Made by a program: the position numbers and the translations under genes. Below the pieces are notes generated by a model. That model was not told the DNA's origin. It did no database searches and saw only the letters and a program-made list of their open reading frames with translations. Of a DNA stretch of 6,407 nucleotides, positions 5,067 to 6,407 are shown piece by piece (the stretch's first letter is position 1; the number at the start of each line of letters is the position of its first letter). The stretch comes from CAYVAP01 sp964343195 (lineage in GTDB: Bacteria > Bacteroidota > Bacteroidia > J057), in assembly GCA_964343195.1 (NCBI GenBank), contig CAYFIR010000212.1:1-6407 (forward strand), given 5' to 3'.

Positions 5067-6113
5067 ATGAAGCAAAAAATATTGGGGCCAGGGAGTCCCA
5101 TGCCCTTTCGTACGACGTCGAACTGGAGGATCTCACAGGTAATTGTCTGGCTGGTCGGTATTGGGATTCTCTTTAACCTGATCTTCTACCCAAAACTGGG
5201 GATTCACCTGTTCTGGAATATCCTGATTCCGGTGGCTCCTGCATTGCTCGTCGTGGCCATTGGCGTATGGCGAAATGTCTGCCCCCTGGCGACGAGTGCG
5301 CTGTTACCTGCTCGATTTAACTTTTCCAAAGGCATCAAACTTTCAAGGCAGCAGACAGGCACACTGAACCTCATTTCGGTCATCGCGCTATTGCTGATTG
5401 CACCGCTACGGCATACCCTCTTCGATACCAATGGACTGGCTACCGCAATTCTGATCATCTCAGTTGCCACGCTAGCCTTTGCGATGGGTTCTCTGTTTGA
5501 GTGGAAAAGTGGCTGGTGCTCCAGTTTGTGCCCCATTCATCCCGTGGAAAAACTATATGGGCAGAAGAACGGGATACCCCTGTCCAACGCCCAGTGTGGC
5601 AGTTGCTTCAAATGCGTGGCCCCCTGCCCCGATTCTACCCCCGGCATACACCCCATGTCGGTAAAAAAGAACCGATCTCACCAAATCGCTGGATTTCTGA
5701 TGGTGGGAGCCTTTCCCGGATTTATTTGGGGATGGTTTCAGGTGCCTGATGCTACGGGTACGATTACCTTCGATGAACTGCTCTTAGCCTACTTATGGCC
5801 TCTGCTTGGCATGCTGGTTTCTGGTCTACTTTTCTACGGGGTAAAGCAGATTGTCAAGGAGAAAACCCTGGTGCCCATATTCTCAGCGCTGTCGGTTTCC
5901 TGCTACTATTGGTTCAGAATACCGGCCCTTGTAGGCTATGGAATGTATCCCCATGATGGTATGCTCATCGACCTTTCGGGGGTGATCCCGCACTGGTTAG
6001 TAACGTTTTCTGCCCTCGCTTTCTCCGCATTTTTCTTCTGGTGGTTTGTCTTTAGGCAGCAAAAGCCAACCCGATGGGGTACACGGCCTGCTTATGCTGA
6101 GGTGAGGAAGTAG
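5067..6113 (+). CDS. Polytopic membrane protein with NapH/polyferredoxin-like 4Fe-4S cysteine motifs
   Basis: 348 aa from the ATG at 5067. The frame is open back to an ATG at 4950, but those 39 codons run across the palindromic promoter region and look non-coding, and GAGGA at 5062-5066 sits directly before the chosen ATG. About eight membrane helices are visible (roughly 25-43, 49-68, 100-118, 125-145, 207-224, 238-259, 267-287, 308-329). Cysteine motifs are a lone CP at Cys72 (WRNVCPLATS), CxxxCP at 151-156 (WCSSLCP, as in the NapH/NosR/CcoG family), and CxxCxxCxxxCP at 177-188 (CGSCFKCVAPCP), a ferredoxin-type 4Fe-4S site. It probably moves electrons across or to the inner membrane. Only one full ferredoxin motif is present, whereas NapH and CcoG usually have two. 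No partner enzyme is adjacent, so donor and acceptor are unknown. It ends at a strong terminator. Confidence 0.82.
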   Translation: MKQKILGPGSPMPFRTTSNWRISQVIVWLVGIGILFNLIFYPKLGIHLFWNILIPVAPALLVVAIGVWRNVCPLATSALLPARFNFSKGIKLSRQQTGTLNLISVIALLLIAPLRHTLFDTNGLATAILIISVATLAFAMGSLFEWKSGWCSSLCPIHPVEKLYGQKNGIPLSNAQCGSCFKCVAPCPDSTPGIHPMSVKKNRSHQIAGFLMVGAFPGFIWGWFQVPDATGTITFDELLLAYLWPLLGMLVSGLLFYGVKQIVKEKTLVPIFSALSVSCYYWFRIPALVGYGMYPHDGMLIDLSGVIPHWLVTFSALAFSAFFFWWFVFRQQKPTRWGTRPAYAEVRK

Positions 6114-6133
6114 GATGGAATTATCAGAAATAA

Positions 6134-6171
6134 AAAAAGCTCCGCTGACTAGCAGTCCAGCGGAGCTTTTT
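6134..6171 (+). terminator. Strong rho-independent terminator, bidirectional
   Basis: GCTCCGCTG (6139-6147) pairs with CAGCGGAGC (6158-6166), a 9-bp GC-rich stem with a 10-base loop, followed by a T-run (6167-6171) and preceded by an A-run (6132-6138). The A and T runs also pair, so it terminates in either direction. An alternative fold pairs GACT (6147-6150) with AGTC (6154-6157). It begins about 20 bases after the stop of the Fe-S membrane protein gene. Confidence 0.93.
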
Positions 6172-6407
6172 GGTTTGGTGGATGAGCTGGACTTTATCCA
6201 TTTTTTAAATGGGAAAAATCCTTTCCTGGTACCGACAAATTGGCCATCAGCAAGTACCCAACATCGGGGCTTTAGGTGGATGTTAGTTAATTCGCGAACT
6301 ACTTTCAACAAGCAATATTGTACAAAGAGATTTAAAGCAAGCCTGGGGCGGGGTTGGCCCGGCATTTGGCGCTCGGGGCGGCTTGAGGGGCAGCCTGAAA
6401 TGCCGAA
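6172..6407. other. Region after the terminator without a convincing gene
   Basis: No credible start-to-stop gene is seen on either strand. A - strand frame is open from an ATG at 6365 to 5997, but it runs through the terminator and into the C-terminal coding region of the preceding gene, so it is not accepted. Part of its translation (about 6190-6300) still looks protein-like, with LKPRCWVLADGQF and FFPFKKW, and might be a decayed gene. Small dyads are CCATTT-TTT-AAATGG (6198-6212), TTCGCGAA (6291-6298) and TTGTACAA (6318-6325). From about 6341 the sequence becomes very G-rich. Confidence 0.45.
6341..6405. repeat. G-rich element with inverted arms CGGCATTT/AAATGCCG
   Basis: CGGCATTT (6360-6367) and AAATGCCG (6398-6405) are perfect 8-bp inverted arms enclosing G-rich sequence. 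The word GGGGCGG recurs at 6345-6351 and 6375-6381, and GCCTG recurs at 6341-6345 and 6393-6397. The base composition differs sharply from the AT-rich sequence just left of it. It resembles part of a dispersed REP-like repeat or the edge of another element that continues beyond the window, but one copy cannot prove that. Confidence 0.4.

Noticed and set aside
5997..6365. Open - strand frame of 122 codons
   Set aside because: It runs through a strong terminator and then antisense to the C-terminal coding region of the Fe-S membrane protein, and its N-terminal part is simply the translation of a G-rich element. At most its middle part is a decayed fragment.
1..6407. CRISPR array, tRNA, rRNA, riboswitch, transposase or phage genes
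   Set aside because: I looked for regularly spaced repeats, cloverleaf-like stems with CCA-adjacent arms, conserved rRNA words and recombinase motifs, and saw none that could be supported.

Overview
The window looks like chromosomal DNA of a member of the Bacteroidota, probably a Cytophagales-type marine or soil bacterium. This is inferred from four things: start codons mostly preceded by A-rich tracts rather than strong Shine-Dalgarno sequences; candidate promoters resembling the Bacteroidota TAnnTTTG -7 element; a small outer-membrane beta-barrel protein ending in Phe; and a short Crp/Fnr-like regulator of the kind common in that phylum. No species can be named from the sequence alone.

Layout. 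Positions 1-149 hold no convincing gene, only a near-repeat and a small dyad. From 150 to 3134 there is a compact forward operon: a TetR-family repressor (203-871), an ABC ATPase (868-1719) and two six-helix ABC-2 type permeases (1716-2414, 2424-3134). The first three genes are joined by ATGA stop/start overlaps and the fourth follows after 9 bases. The arrangement and the ATPase sequence resemble transporters annotated as fluoroquinolone-type exporters (Rv2686c-Rv2688c relatives), but the true substrate is unknown. Two 14-bp palindromes in opposite orientation bracket the AT-rich promoter just upstream of the repressor and are its probable autoregulatory operators. A secreted outer-membrane barrel protein (3262-3870) follows on the same strand after 127 bases.

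Positions 3871-3937 contain two hairpins and separate this forward block from a reverse-strand pair: a glyoxalase/VOC-fold protein (4932-4576) followed by a Crp/Fnr-like regulator (4516-3938). Diverging from the VOC gene, with a palindrome-rich promoter region between them, is a polytopic membrane protein with NapH/polyferredoxin-like cysteine motifs (5067-6113). It ends at a strong bidirectional rho-independent terminator (6134-6171). The last ~235 bases (6172-6407) hold no convincing gene and end in a G-rich stretch with inverted arms, possibly the edge of a dispersed repeat.

How it works together. The TetR protein probably represses its own operon until a ligand, perhaps the exported compound, releases it. 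ATP hydrolysis by the ATPase then drives export through the heterodimeric permease. The barrel protein may be an outer-membrane partner, but only its proximity suggests this. The other three genes look like independent housekeeping or accessory functions. Most of the window is ordinary; the items most worth checking are the paired operators, the outer-membrane protein next to the exporter, the palindrome in the promoter of the Fe-S membrane protein, and the 3' G-rich element.
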